From contig NZ_JOJL01000011.1 of assembly GCF_000721705.1 (NCBI RefSeq), forward strand, positions 62,001 to 126,000: a DNA stretch of 64,000 nucleotides. The letters are read 5' to 3'. Each line of letters begins with the position of its first letter. Position 1 is the stretch's first letter. Shown one piece after another: positions 7,650-16,021 of the stretch. A model generated the notes under the pieces. That model was not told the DNA's origin, ran no database searches, and saw nothing but the letters and a program-made list of their open reading frames with translations. Both the position numbers and the translations under genes were made by a program. This stretch comes from Actinoplanes subtropicus. Its GTDB lineage: Bacteria > Actinomycetota > Actinomycetes > Mycobacteriales > Micromonosporaceae.

Positions 7650-8807
7650 GTGCTTACCGAGCCGTTCGCCGAAGCCATCGCGGAAGCCGAGCGCGTCGTC
7701 GCCGGTGCGCCGCACATCCGCGGTCCGCAAGACCTGATCGAGGGCCAGGACTACCTGGCCGGCGGCATCCGGGCGTCGATCCAGATGGCGTGGGCGTTCG
7801 ACCGCGACTTCCCCTATTTCGTCCGCTCGACCGGCCCGTACACGAAGATGGGCCTGGACAACCCGGACACGCTGTATTTCCACGCCTGGCTGCGCGACGA
7901 CGCCGAGTACGTGGTGACCGGCCGCCGGGGCGGCACCGCCGATCTGAGCTTCCAGGTCCTCGACGGGTCCTACTCGCCGGTGAACGTGCCGGGCAGCCTC
8001 GCCGCGTTCGACGACCGGGCGATCGACATCGATCCGGACGGCTCCTTCGAGATCCGGTTCGGCCCGGGCCTGTCCGGTCGCAACGCGTTCCCGCTCGCGC
8101 CCGGCTCGGCGATGCTGGTGGTGCGCGAGGTCTTCAGCGACTGGGCCACCGAGCGCCCGGGCATGCTGCGCATCCATCGGGCCGATCGGGTCGGCCAGGC
8201 GCCGCCGCCGCTCAGCCTGGAGACCATCGCCAAGCGGTACGCCGTGGCCGGCAAGATGCTGGTCGGCCGGATCCGCACGTTCCTGGCGTTCGCCGAGCGG
8301 TTCTACCTGAACCTGCCGGTGAACACGCTGACGCCGCCGCGGCTCACCCCCGGCGGGCTGGCCACCCAGTACTCCTCGGTCGGGCACTACGAGCTCGCCG
8401 ACGACCAGGCCATGGTGGTCACCGTCCCGGCCGGCGACGCGCCCTACCAGGGCCTCCAGCTGGGCAGCATGTGGTACGTCTCGCTGGACTACATCAACCA
8501 CCAGACCAGCCTCACCGTGCCGCAGGCGCGGGTCGATCCGGACGGCATGATCCGGTACGTGATCAGCGAGCGCGACCCGGGCCTGGCGAACTGGATCGAA
8601 CGCACCGGCCACGATCGCGGCTACATCCAGCTGCGCTGGCAGCGGCTGTCCCGCGCGCTCACCGAGGCCGACGGCCCCCGATCGGAAGTGATCGCCGTGG
8701 ACGACCTGCCCAAGCAACTTCCGTACTACGAACCGATCGATTCCGTGCAGTGGCGGGACCGGATCGCCGCGCGGCAGGCCGCCACCGCGGCCCGGATGCT
8801 GGGCTGA
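7650..8807 (+). CDS. Conserved hypothetical protein of the sterol regulon (Rv3531c-like)
   Basis: The protein has 385 residues; GTG 7650 follows the KstR operator so closely that the transcript is probably leaderless. No signal peptide or membrane segment is visible. I recognise no catalytic motif. Length, sequence style and position in front of an SDR and a sulfotransferase-fold gene match the M. tuberculosis trio Rv3531c-Rv3530c-Rv3529c, which is KstR-controlled. A segment such as GLQLGSMWYVSLDYINHQTS and a preceding beta-rich part recall DUF1214-type proteins, but this is weak. The function is unknown. The 3-bp gap to the next gene implies an operon. Confidence 0.7.
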   Translation: MLTEPFAEAIAEAERVVAGAPHIRGPQDLIEGQDYLAGGIRASIQMAWAFDRDFPYFVRSTGPYTKMGLDNPDTLYFHAWLRDDAEYVVTGRRGGTADLSFQVLDGSYSPVNVPGSLAAFDDRAIDIDPDGSFEIRFGPGLSGRNAFPLAPGSAMLVVREVFSDWATERPGMLRIHRADRVGQAPPPLSLETIAKRYAVAGKMLVGRIRTFLAFAERFYLNLPVNTLTPPRLTPGGLATQYSSVGHYELADDQAMVVTVPAGDAPYQGLQLGSMWYVSLDYINHQTSLTVPQARVDPDGMIRYVISERDPGLANWIERTGHDRGYIQLRWQRLSRALTEADGPRSEVIAVDDLPKQLPYYEPIDSVQWRDRIAARQAATAARMLG

Positions 8808-8810
8808 GCC

Positions 8811-9587
8811 GTGCTGCTCGCCGACAAGGTCGTGCTGGTCGCCGGGGTTGGGCCCGGGCTGGGGCAAGCGGTCGCGGTGCGCGCCGCGCAGGCGGGGGCC
8901 GACGTGGTGCTGGCCGCCCGTACCGGGTCGTATCTGAGCGAAGTCGCCGGGAAGGTGGAGGCGGCCGGGCGGCGAGCGCTGGTGGTGCCGACCGATCTCA
9001 CCGACGACGACGCGTCCGCGACGCTCGTGCGGTCCGCGCTGGCGGAGTTCGGCCGCGTCGACGGCCTGGTGAACAACGCCTTCGCGATGCCGCCGATGCG
9101 CAGCCTGGGCAAGGTGGATTTCGAGGAGCTGCGGGCCAGCTTCGAGGTCAACGTGCTGGCGGCGCTGCGGCTGACCCGGCTGCTCACCCCCGCGCTGGTC
9201 GAGTCGGGCGGCGCGGTGGTGATGGTGAACTCGGCGGTGCTGCGCCACTCCCGCAAACCGTTCGGGCCGTACAAGCTGGCCAAGGCCGGGCTGCTCGCGG
9301 TCGCGCAGAACCTGGCCGGCGAGCTCGGGCCGCGGGGCGTACGCGTCAACTCCGTCGCCCCCGGGTGGATCTGGGCGGACAGCCTGCGCTGGTGGTTCGA
9401 CTACCAGGCCGAGCAGCGCGGGGTGCCCTCGCAGGAGATTTACGACGAGGTCGCGGCCACCACCGACCTGCGCCGGCTGCCCGAGCCGGACGAGGTGGCC
9501 GACGCCGTGCTGTTCCTGCTCTCCGGGATGGCCCGCGGCATCACCGGGCAGTGCCTCGACGTCAACTGCGGCGAGTTCCACCACTGA
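8811..9587 (+). CDS. Short-chain dehydrogenase/reductase (Rv3530c-like)
   Basis: The protein has 258 residues; GTG 8811. It is a classical SDR: the cofactor loop GVGPGLGQAVA replaces the usual TGxxxGIG, NNAF stands at the NNAG position, the catalytic tetrad is present (serine in VNSAVLRHS, then YKLAK), and the C-terminus is TGQCLDVNCGEFHH. The enzyme is expected to oxidise or reduce a hydroxyl/keto group on a steroid or its side chain with NAD(P). It is the middle gene of a three-gene KstR-type operon and corresponds to Rv3530c in context. The substrate is not known. Confidence 0.82.
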   Translation: MLLADKVVLVAGVGPGLGQAVAVRAAQAGADVVLAARTGSYLSEVAGKVEAAGRRALVVPTDLTDDDASATLVRSALAEFGRVDGLVNNAFAMPPMRSLGKVDFEELRASFEVNVLAALRLTRLLTPALVESGGAVVMVNSAVLRHSRKPFGPYKLAKAGLLAVAQNLAGELGPRGVRVNSVAPGWIWADSLRWWFDYQAEQRGVPSQEIYDEVAATTDLRRLPEPDEVADAVLFLLSGMARGITGQCLDVNCGEFHH

Positions 9588-9597
9588 GGGGGGCGGC

Positions 9598-10722
9598 ATG
9601 CAGAGCGAGCGTACGGATGTCGGCACGATCGAGGACCTGCACGCCTCCGCCACCCGGCTCACCGGGCTCGACGTTTTCGGCGACGACTCCTATCGCGAGG
9701 GCATGGCGACCCTGCTTTCCGCGTACCGGACGGAAGCGGCCCTGACCCCGGCGGGCAGCAAGGCGTTCCGCGGCATGCTGCGCGCCGCGCTGGTTTCCCG
9801 GCTGCTCAGCGAGGCGGCCTGGCGGCAGTATCCGGAGCACGCCGGCGTGCCGGTGACCCGGCCGGTCTTCGTGACCGGGCTGCCGCGTACCGGCACCACC
9901 GCGCTGCACCGGCTGCTCACCGCCGACCCGGCGCACCAGGGTCCCGAGCTGTGGCTGACCGAGGCGCCGCAGCCCCGGCCGCCGCGGGAGACGTGGGCGT
10001 CGAATCCGTTCTTCGCGGCGCTGCAGGCCGGTTACGAGCAGCATCACGTGGCCGACCCGGAGTTCATGGGCGTGCACTACATCGCGGCCGATCAGGTGGA
10101 GGAGTGCTGGCGGCTGCTCGTGCAGTCGATGACCTCGGTGTCCTTCGAATGCATCGCGCACATCCCGTCCTACTCGCAATGGCTCGATTCGCACGACTGG
10201 ACCGACGCCTATCGGCGGCACCGGCGCAACCTGCAGCTGATCGGGCTGAACGATCTCGATCGGCGCTGGGTGCTGAAGAACCCGAGCCACCTGTTCGCGC
10301 TGGACGCGCTGCTCGCCGCCTACCCGGACGCGGTGGTCATCCAGACCCACCGCGCGCCGCGGACCGTGATCGCCTCGGTGTGCAGCCTGAACGCGCACGC
10401 ATCCGAGGGCTGGTCGGGACTGTTCCGGGGCGAGGTGCTCGGGCGGGCGCAGCTGGAGCTGTGGTCGCGCGGCCTGCGAAAGTTTGCGATCGAACGTGCG
10501 GGGCACGACCCCGCGCACTTCGTCGACGTCGACTACGACGATTTCGTCGCGGATCCGATCGGCACGATCGAGTCCGTTTACGAGCGGATCGGATCGACCC
10601 TGACCGCCGAGGCCCGGGCCGCCATGACGTCGCTGCAGGCCGGGCCACGTGGCCCGGCCCACCGCTACGATCTGGCCGACTTCGGCCTGACCCCGGCCGA
10701 TGTGGACGCCGCGTTCGAGTAG
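9598..10722 (+). CDS. Sulfotransferase-family protein of the sterol regulon (Rv3529c-like)
   Basis: The protein has 374 residues; ATG 9598 is preceded by GAGGGGGG. A P-loop-like PAPS 5'-phosphosulfate motif PVFVTGLPRTGTTALHRLL lies near residue 85, and a 3'-phosphate-binding segment HRAPRTVIASVCSL near residue 245. These are hallmarks of the sulfotransferase fold. In M. tuberculosis the equivalent gene is induced with cholesterol catabolism. Whether it sulfonates a sterol, protects a pool of intermediate or has another role is unknown. It is the last gene of the 7650 operon and converges on an LLM oxidoreductase gene 4 bp away. Confidence 0.78.
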   Translation: MQSERTDVGTIEDLHASATRLTGLDVFGDDSYREGMATLLSAYRTEAALTPAGSKAFRGMLRAALVSRLLSEAAWRQYPEHAGVPVTRPVFVTGLPRTGTTALHRLLTADPAHQGPELWLTEAPQPRPPRETWASNPFFAALQAGYEQHHVADPEFMGVHYIAADQVEECWRLLVQSMTSVSFECIAHIPSYSQWLDSHDWTDAYRRHRRNLQLIGLNDLDRRWVLKNPSHLFALDALLAAYPDAVVIQTHRAPRTVIASVCSLNAHASEGWSGLFRGEVLGRAQLELWSRGLRKFAIERAGHDPAHFVDVDYDDFVADPIGTIESVYERIGSTLTAEARAAMTSLQAGPRGPAHRYDLADFGLTPADVDAAFE

Positions 10723-10726
10723 CCCG

Positions 10727-11599
10727 TCAGGTCAGGTTGGCGATCACCTCGTCGGCGAAGCGGCGGATGCCGTCCTTCTTGGCGGCTAGGTCACCGTCGA
10801 AGCCGACGCCGTAGAAGCGCCACGGGACGACGATCGCGTCGGTCACGCCGATCTCGGCCTGCTGGCGGAAGCCGTCCAGGCCGAACCGGTCGATGCAGAC
10901 CGCCTGGATCTCGAACGGCTCGTCCGCCCGGCCGTACTCGGCGCGCAGCGCGCCCAGCCGGTCGATGACCTTACGGAGCTCCGCGAAGCGCATCATCGCC
11001 GACGACCAGCCGTCGCCGACCCGGGCCGCGCGGCGCAGCGCCACCCCCGCGTGGCCGCCCACGTAGATCGGGACCGGCGCGGTGGGCGCCGGGCTCATCC
11101 GCAGCTTGCCGAACTCGAAGTGCTTGCCGTGGTACTCGACCATGCCGCCGCCGAGGATCAGTTTCAGCACCTCGATCGCCTCGTCGCCGCGCGCGCCGCG
11201 ATCGCTGAACGGGGCGCCGCACCACAGCGACTCCTCCGGCGACCAGCCCAGCCCGACGCCGAGCCCGAACCGGTTGCCGGTCAGGTGCGCCACCGAGCCG
11301 ACCTGGCGGGCCAGCAGCACCGGGTTGCGCGGCCCGAGCTTGAGCACCTGCGTGTAGAACCGGATGGTCGTGGTGGCGGCGCCGAGCGCGGCGGCGGTCA
11401 CCAGCGGGTCCGACCACGGCGTCTCGGCGTCCCAGAAGCGGCTGCCGTCCGGCGTGTACGGATACTTCGCGCTGACCTCCTCCGAGTAGAAGAGCGAGTC
11501 GGGCAGCGCGATCGACGAGAAGCCGCACTCCTCGGCGGTGCGCGCCAGGTCGATGAGCTGGTCGAGGGGGCTGAGCGCGATGCCGAGGCTGAACTTCAT
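10727..11599 (-). CDS. LLM-class (F420-dependent type) oxidoreductase
   Basis: The protein has 290 residues; ATG 11599, overlapping the stop of chsE5 by 4 bp. It has the luciferase-like TIM-barrel: FSLGIALSPLDQLIDLARTA at the N-terminus, IALPDSLF, the RFGLGVGLGWSPEE glycine-rich segment and PVPIYVGGHA. Members of this group in actinomycetes generally use F420 or FMN. The enzyme is translated with the ChsE5/ChsE4 acyl-CoA dehydrogenases, so it should act on a steroid acyl-CoA or its redox partner; the reaction is not known. Confidence 0.78.
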   Translation of the reverse strand: MKFSLGIALSPLDQLIDLARTAEECGFSSIALPDSLFYSEEVSAKYPYTPDGSRFWDAETPWSDPLVTAAALGAATTTIRFYTQVLKLGPRNPVLLARQVGSVAHLTGNRFGLGVGLGWSPEESLWCGAPFSDRGARGDEAIEVLKLILGGGMVEYHGKHFEFGKLRMSPAPTAPVPIYVGGHAGVALRRAARVGDGWSSAMMRFAELRKVIDRLGALRAEYGRADEPFEIQAVCIDRFGLDGFRQQAEIGVTDAIVVPWRFYGVGFDGDLAAKKDGIRRFADEVIANLT

Positions 11600-12597
11600 C
11601 CGTTCTCTCCTAAGGTGGCGGCGAGCGTGAGCAGTTGACCGGTGGCGCCGCCGAGCAGGAACTCGTGGTACTTGGCGGCCAGGAAGTAGCGGTGCAGCGG
11701 GTACTCGACGTCGACGCCGACGCCGCCGTGCAGGTGGACGGCCGTGTGCGCCACCCGGTGGCCGGCCTCCGCCGCCCAGAACGCGGCGGTCGCGACCTCG
11801 GCGGCCGCCGGGCGGTCGGCGGCGAGCAGCCAGGCCGCCTGCCAGATGGTCAGCCGGAGGGCTTCGCCGTCGACGTACGCGTCGGCCAGGCGCTGCGACA
11901 CCGCCTGGAACGATCCGATCGGTTTACCGAACTGGACCCGGGAGCGAGCGTATTCGGCCGTCATCTCCAGGGCGCGCTCGACGACGCCGAGCTGGGCGGC
12001 ACAGGCGCCGATCGTGGCGTGCGCGCGAAGCCAGGCGGCCGCGCCCTCCAGCGGCTGGCCCGCCGCCCCGGAAAGCCGCAGCAGGCCCGCCCCGGGGCCG
12101 CCCTCGACGCGCTGCGGGTCGACCTCGACCCCCGGGTCGCCGGCCCGCACGAGGAACACATCCGGCCCGGAGGGCACCAGGATCAGGCCAGCGCGATCCG
12201 CGGCCGGGACCGCGGTGACCTCGCCGTCCAGGACCCAGCCGGCGCCCTCGGGGCGGGCGTCGACGCAGTCGGCCGTCGCGGCGGTCAGCACCGACTCGCC
12301 GCGGCCGGCCGGTTCGGCCCACTCGGCCACCTGCTCGTCGGTGCCGAAGCGGGCCAGCGTGGACGCCGCCGCGACGATCGACGGCAGGTACGGCACGGTC
12401 GCCGCGGCCCGGCCCAGCTCGGCCAGGATCGCGCACTGTTCGAGCAGCCCGTAGCCCTCGCCGCCGGCCCGCTTGGGCAGCGCCGCGGCGAGCACGCCGG
12501 CCTCGGCCAGCGCCGGCCACAGTGGACGACCGGAGGCCACCAGGTCCCGGGTCAGGGTGGCGAGATCGCGCGCCTCGCCGCTGAGCGTGAAGTCCAT
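11596..12597 (-). CDS. chsE5: Acyl-CoA dehydrogenase ChsE5 (FadE27), partner subunit
   Basis: The protein has 333 residues, short for the family. It is an acyl-CoA dehydrogenase with weak N- and middle domains and a clear C-terminal domain: RSRVQFGKPIGSFQAVSQRL (FAD adenine contact) and HLHGGVGVDVEYPLHRYFLA. Steroid acyl-CoA dehydrogenases work as alpha2beta2 heterotetramers encoded by adjacent genes, one large FAD-binding subunit and one divergent subunit. This short gene next to a full-length FadE26-like gene reproduces the ChsE4-ChsE5 pair, which desaturates the C26 acyl-CoA in the first beta-oxidation cycle. The gene order is chsE4, chsE5, LLM on the minus strand. Confidence 0.82.
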   Translation of the reverse strand: MDFTLSGEARDLATLTRDLVASGRPLWPALAEAGVLAAALPKRAGGEGYGLLEQCAILAELGRAAATVPYLPSIVAAASTLARFGTDEQVAEWAEPAGRGESVLTAATADCVDARPEGAGWVLDGEVTAVPAADRAGLILVPSGPDVFLVRAGDPGVEVDPQRVEGGPGAGLLRLSGAAGQPLEGAAAWLRAHATIGACAAQLGVVERALEMTAEYARSRVQFGKPIGSFQAVSQRLADAYVDGEALRLTIWQAAWLLAADRPAAAEVATAAFWAAEAGHRVAHTAVHLHGGVGVDVEYPLHRYFLAAKYHEFLLGGATGQLLTLAATLGENG

Positions 12598-12625
12598 CGG
12601 AGCCCCCTAGACTCTGATACGCGGC

Positions 12626-13786
12626 CTAACGCCGGATCGGCTGGCCGAGTGCCCCGGCCGCGATGATGTCCCGCTGCACCTCGTTCGTGCCGCCGCCGAA
12701 GGTGAGGATCAGCGAGGCGCGGTGCATCCGCTCGATCCGCCCGGCCAGCAGGGCGCCCGGCGAACCGGTGCGCACCGTGGCGGCCGGGCCGAGCACCTCC
12801 ATCAGCAGGCGGTACGCCTCGACCGCCAGTTCCGTGCCGTACACCTTGCCGGCGGAGGCCCACACCGCGGCCGGCGCGCCGTCGTCACCGGCGGCGACCC
12901 GCCAGTTGAGCAGTTTGAGCACCTCGGTCTTGGCGTGCACCCGGGCCAGGTGCAGCCGCACCCACTCCAGGTCGGTCCGGCGGTTCTCGACCGCCCATGC
13001 GGTCACCTCGTCGAGCGCCCGACGCAGCGGCGCGGCCGGGGTGAGCGCCACCCGCTCGTGGTTGAGCTGGTCGGTGATGAGCCGCCAGCCCTCGTTCTCG
13101 GCGCCGACCCGGGCGGACACCGGCACCCGCACGTCGCTGTAGTAGGTCGCGCTGGTGGTCGGGCCGGCCACGGTGTGCACCGGCGTCCAGGAGAAGCCGG
13201 GCGCGTCGGTCGGCACCACGAGCATCGAGATGCCCTTGTGGCGGGGCGCGTCCGGGTCGGTGCGGCAGGCCAGCCAGACGTAGTCCGCGTACCGGATCAG
13301 GCTGGTCCACATCTTCTGACCGTTGATCACGTACTCGTCGCCGTCGCGGACCGCCCGGGTGCGCAGCGCGGCGAGGTCGGTGCCCGCGCCGGGCTCGGAG
13401 TAACCGATCGAGAAGTGCACCTCGCCGGCCGCGATCCGGGGAAGCAGTTCGGCGCGTTGCCGATCGGATCCGTGCCGGGCGATGGTCGGCCCGACCGTGT
13501 AGATGGTCAGGAACGGCACCGGCACCCCGGCCATGGCCGCCTCGTCGGCGAAGATGAGCTGGTCCATCCGGGACCGTCCGCGGCCGCCGTGCTCGACCGG
13601 CCAGCCCAGCGCCAGCCAGCCGTCCCGCCCCAGCTGCCGCACCACCGATCGGTACGCGTCGCCGTCGCCGTACTCGCCGTCGTCGTCGGTCAGCGCCGCC
13701 CGTAACTCGGGCGTCATCAGCTCGGCGAAGTACGCGCGCAGCTCCCGGCGTAGTTGCTCCTGCTCCGGTGTGTATCCCACGTGCAT
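12626..13786 (-). CDS. chsE4: Acyl-CoA dehydrogenase ChsE4 (FadE26)
   Basis: The protein has 386 residues; ATG 13786. All family landmarks are present: YTPEQEQLRRELRAYF at the start, GWPVEHGGRGRS, FSIGYSEPGAGTDLAALRT (flavin/substrate loop), NGQKMWTSL, TSATYYSDVRVP and the C-terminal LTFGGGTNEVQRDIIA. The sequence is close to Rv3504 (FadE26/ChsE4). With ChsE5 it forms the heterotetrameric dehydrogenase that introduces the alpha-beta double bond in 3-oxocholest-4-en-26-oyl-CoA. Expression starts at a promoter with a perfect KstR site at 13810, shared with the divergent fadA6. Confidence 0.88.
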   Translation of the reverse strand: MHVGYTPEQEQLRRELRAYFAELMTPELRAALTDDDGEYGDGDAYRSVVRQLGRDGWLALGWPVEHGGRGRSRMDQLIFADEAAMAGVPVPFLTIYTVGPTIARHGSDRQRAELLPRIAAGEVHFSIGYSEPGAGTDLAALRTRAVRDGDEYVINGQKMWTSLIRYADYVWLACRTDPDAPRHKGISMLVVPTDAPGFSWTPVHTVAGPTTSATYYSDVRVPVSARVGAENEGWRLITDQLNHERVALTPAAPLRRALDEVTAWAVENRRTDLEWVRLHLARVHAKTEVLKLLNWRVAAGDDGAPAAVWASAGKVYGTELAVEAYRLLMEVLGPAATVRTGSPGALLAGRIERMHRASLILTFGGGTNEVQRDIIAAGALGQPIRR

Positions 13787-13809
13787 GGTGGCCGCCCGGT
13801 GTCATAGAT

Positions 13810-13823
13810 TAGAACCTGTTCTA
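13810..13823. promoter_or_regulatory. KstR operator in the chsE4/fadA6 divergent promoter
   Basis: TAGAACCTGTTCTA is a perfect TnnAACnnGTTnnA match. It is 24 bp before chsE4 and 32 bp before fadA6, so one repressor could control both operons. Confidence 0.86.
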
Positions 13824-13854
13824 GTAGAGTCCATCCGGCGGAGGGGCGTCAACC

Positions 13855-14988
13855 GTGGAGAGGGCGTATCTGGTCGGGGCGGTTCGATCGCCCGTCGGCA
13901 AGCGCGGCGGCGGGCTCGCCGCGGTGCATCCGGCCGACCTGGCCGGGCAGGTGATCGCGGCGCTGCTCGATCGGGCCGGCGTCGATCCGGCCGCCGTGGA
14001 CGACGTGGTGCTGGGCTGTGTGGACACGCTCGGGCCGCAGTCCGGCGACATCGCGCGGACCAGCTGGCTGGCGGCCGGGCTGCCGGAACACGTTCCCGGG
14101 GTGACGGTCGACCGGCAGTGCGGGTCGGGCCAGCAGGCCGTGCACTTCGCCGCCCAGGCGGTGATGAGCGGAACGGCCGATCTCGTGGTGGCCGGCGGCG
14201 TGCAGAGCATGAGCCAGGTGCCGATCGGCAGCGCGATGGCGCCGTCGGGGCCGTATGCCGGCTCGGCGGGCTGGCGGGCGCGGTACGGCGAGCAGGAGGT
14301 GTCGCAGTTCCGCAGCGCCGACGACATCGCGGCGAAGTGGGCGCTCTCCCGGGCGGATCTCGAGGAGTGGGCGCTGTCGAGTCACCGGCGGGCGATTCAC
14401 GCGATCGACGCGGGCTGGTTCGGCGCCGAGATCGTGCCGGTCGGCGCGTGCGGCACCGACGAGGGGCCGCGCCGGGACACCTCGGCCGAGCGGATGGCCG
14501 CGCTCGCCCCGCTGCGGCCGGGCGGGGTCACCACGGCGGCGGCGTCCAGCCAGCTCGCGGACGGCGCGGCGGCTCTGCTGGTCGCCTCGCGGCTGGCCGT
14601 GAGCGCGCACGGGCTGCGGCCGCGGGCGGTGGTGCGGCACCTGTCCGCGCGCGGCGGTGACCCGGTGCTGATGCTGACCGCGCCGATCGAGGCGACCGCG
14701 CACGCGTTGCGGAAGGCCGGGCTGCGGATGAGCGACATCGACCGGTTCGAGGTGAACGAGGCGTTCGCGAGCGTGGTGCTCGCCTGGCTGCGGGAGACCG
14801 GAGCCGACCCGTCGCGGGTGAACGTCAGCGGCGGCGCGATCGCGCTCGGCCACCCGCTGGGCGCGACCGGCGCGCGGCTGCTCACCAGCCTGCTGCACGA
14901 GTTGGAGCGCACCGGCGGCCGCTACGGCCTGCTGACCATGTGCGAGGGTGGCGGCCAGGCGAACGTGACCATCATCGAGCGGATGTGA
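13855..14988 (+). CDS. fadA6: Thiolase FadA6 (last steroid rings)
   Basis: The protein has 377 residues; GTG 13855 is preceded by GGAGGGG. Thiolase signatures: VDRQCGSGQQAVHFAAQAVM with the nucleophilic cysteine near residue 86, VNEAFASVVLAW, GGAIALGHPLGATGAR and the C-terminal catalytic cysteine in MCEGGGQAN. Sequence and the conserved internal RYGEQEVSQFR segment match Rv3556c FadA6. FadA6 is known to cleave a late beta-ketoacyl-CoA produced from the C/D rings. The 3' end overlaps the convergent ipdC by 17 bp. Unlike M. tuberculosis, where fadA6 is with kstR2 under KstR2, the promoter here carries a KstR-type site. Confidence 0.88.
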   Translation: MERAYLVGAVRSPVGKRGGGLAAVHPADLAGQVIAALLDRAGVDPAAVDDVVLGCVDTLGPQSGDIARTSWLAAGLPEHVPGVTVDRQCGSGQQAVHFAAQAVMSGTADLVVAGGVQSMSQVPIGSAMAPSGPYAGSAGWRARYGEQEVSQFRSADDIAAKWALSRADLEEWALSSHRRAIHAIDAGWFGAEIVPVGACGTDEGPRRDTSAERMAALAPLRPGGVTTAAASSQLADGAAALLVASRLAVSAHGLRPRAVVRHLSARGGDPVLMLTAPIEATAHALRKAGLRMSDIDRFEVNEAFASVVLAWLRETGADPSRVNVSGGAIALGHPLGATGARLLTSLLHELERTGGRYGLLTMCEGGGQANVTIIERM

Positions 14989-16021
14989 GCGCCGCGATCC
15001 GGTCGTCGGCCTCCTTCATGATGCGGTCGATCAGGTCGGCGCAGGAGGGCAGGTCGTCGATCAGGCCGACCACCTGACCGGCCGACATCACGCCCGACTC
15101 GGGCCGGCCGTCGACCATGGAGGTGCGCAGCAGCGCCGGCGTGTTGGCCGCCATCAGCGTCTGCGCCCAGGAGAGTTCCCGCCCGTGCCGCGCCGCCCGG
15201 CCGGCCCGCAGCAGGGCCGGCCAGGACAGCCCCGACTCGCGGCGGAACGCGGCCGCGTGCCGCGCCGACCGGAGCAGGCCGGCGAGCCGGTTGGCGCGTT
15301 CCAGCCCGTCCACGAACGGCGTCCGCAACACCCGGTGCGGCACGCCGTCGACCCGGGTGGTCACCACCGTGCCGGTGACCGTGGCGGCCAGGTACTGCCG
15401 CTTGACCTCGGGGCCGACCGGGCTGTCCGAGGTGAGCAGGAACCGGGTGCCCATCGCCACCCCGGAGGCGCCGTACGCGAGCGCCGCCACCAGCCCCCGC
15501 CCGTCGAAGAAGCCGCCGGCCGCCACCACCGGGATGCCGACCGCGTCCACCACCTGCGGCAGCAACAGCGTGGTCGGGACCGGCCCGGTGTGCCCGCCGC
15601 CCTCGCCGCCCTGCACCAGCACCGCGTCCACGCCCCAGGAAGCCACCTTCTCGGCGTGCCGGCGGGCTCCCACCGACGGCATGGTGAGCACGCCGCCGTC
15701 GGCGCAGCGACGGATGAGTTCCCGGCTGGGCGCGAGCGCGAACGAGGCGAGCCGGACCCGTTCCCGGATCAGCAGGTCGATCCGCTCGGCCGCGTCCGGC
15801 GCGTCCGCGCGTACGTTGACCCCGAAAGGCGCATCGGTGCGCGAGCGAATCTCCCGGATGGTCTCCCGCAGCCTGTCCAGGGTCATCGTCGCGGACGCGA
15901 CGATCCCGAAGCCGCCCGCCGCCGAGGTGGCCGCGACCAGGCCGGCGCCGGCGACGTAGCCCATGCCGGTCTGCACGATCGGATGGCGGCAGCCGAGCAG
16001 TTCGGTGAGCCGGGTCCTCAC
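14972..16021 (-). CDS. ipdC: IpdC, FMN-dependent HIP-CoA pathway oxidoreductase
   Basis: The protein has 349 residues; GTG 16021 overlaps the ipdB stop (GTGA). It is an NPD/nitronate-monooxygenase-fold FMN protein: N-terminal CRHPIVQTGMGYVAGAGLVA, VLVQGGEGGGHTGPVPT and VVAAGGFFDGRGLVAALAYGA. It is close to Rv3553 IpdC. In the known pathway IpdC acts on 5-OH-HIC-CoA, introducing the double bond needed before EchA20 opens ring D. The gene is the last of the echA20-ipdA-ipdB-ipdC operon. It converges on fadA6 with a 17-bp overlap, so antisense interference is possible. Confidence 0.88.
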   Translation of the reverse strand: MRTRLTELLGCRHPIVQTGMGYVAGAGLVAATSAAGGFGIVASATMTLDRLRETIREIRSRTDAPFGVNVRADAPDAAERIDLLIRERVRLASFALAPSRELIRRCADGGVLTMPSVGARRHAEKVASWGVDAVLVQGGEGGGHTGPVPTTLLLPQVVDAVGIPVVAAGGFFDGRGLVAALAYGASGVAMGTRFLLTSDSPVGPEVKRQYLAATVTGTVVTTRVDGVPHRVLRTPFVDGLERANRLAGLLRSARHAAAFRRESGLSWPALLRAGRAARHGRELSWAQTLMAANTPALLRTSMVDGRPESGVMSAGQVVGLIDDLPSCADLIDRIMKEADDRIAALTSAR

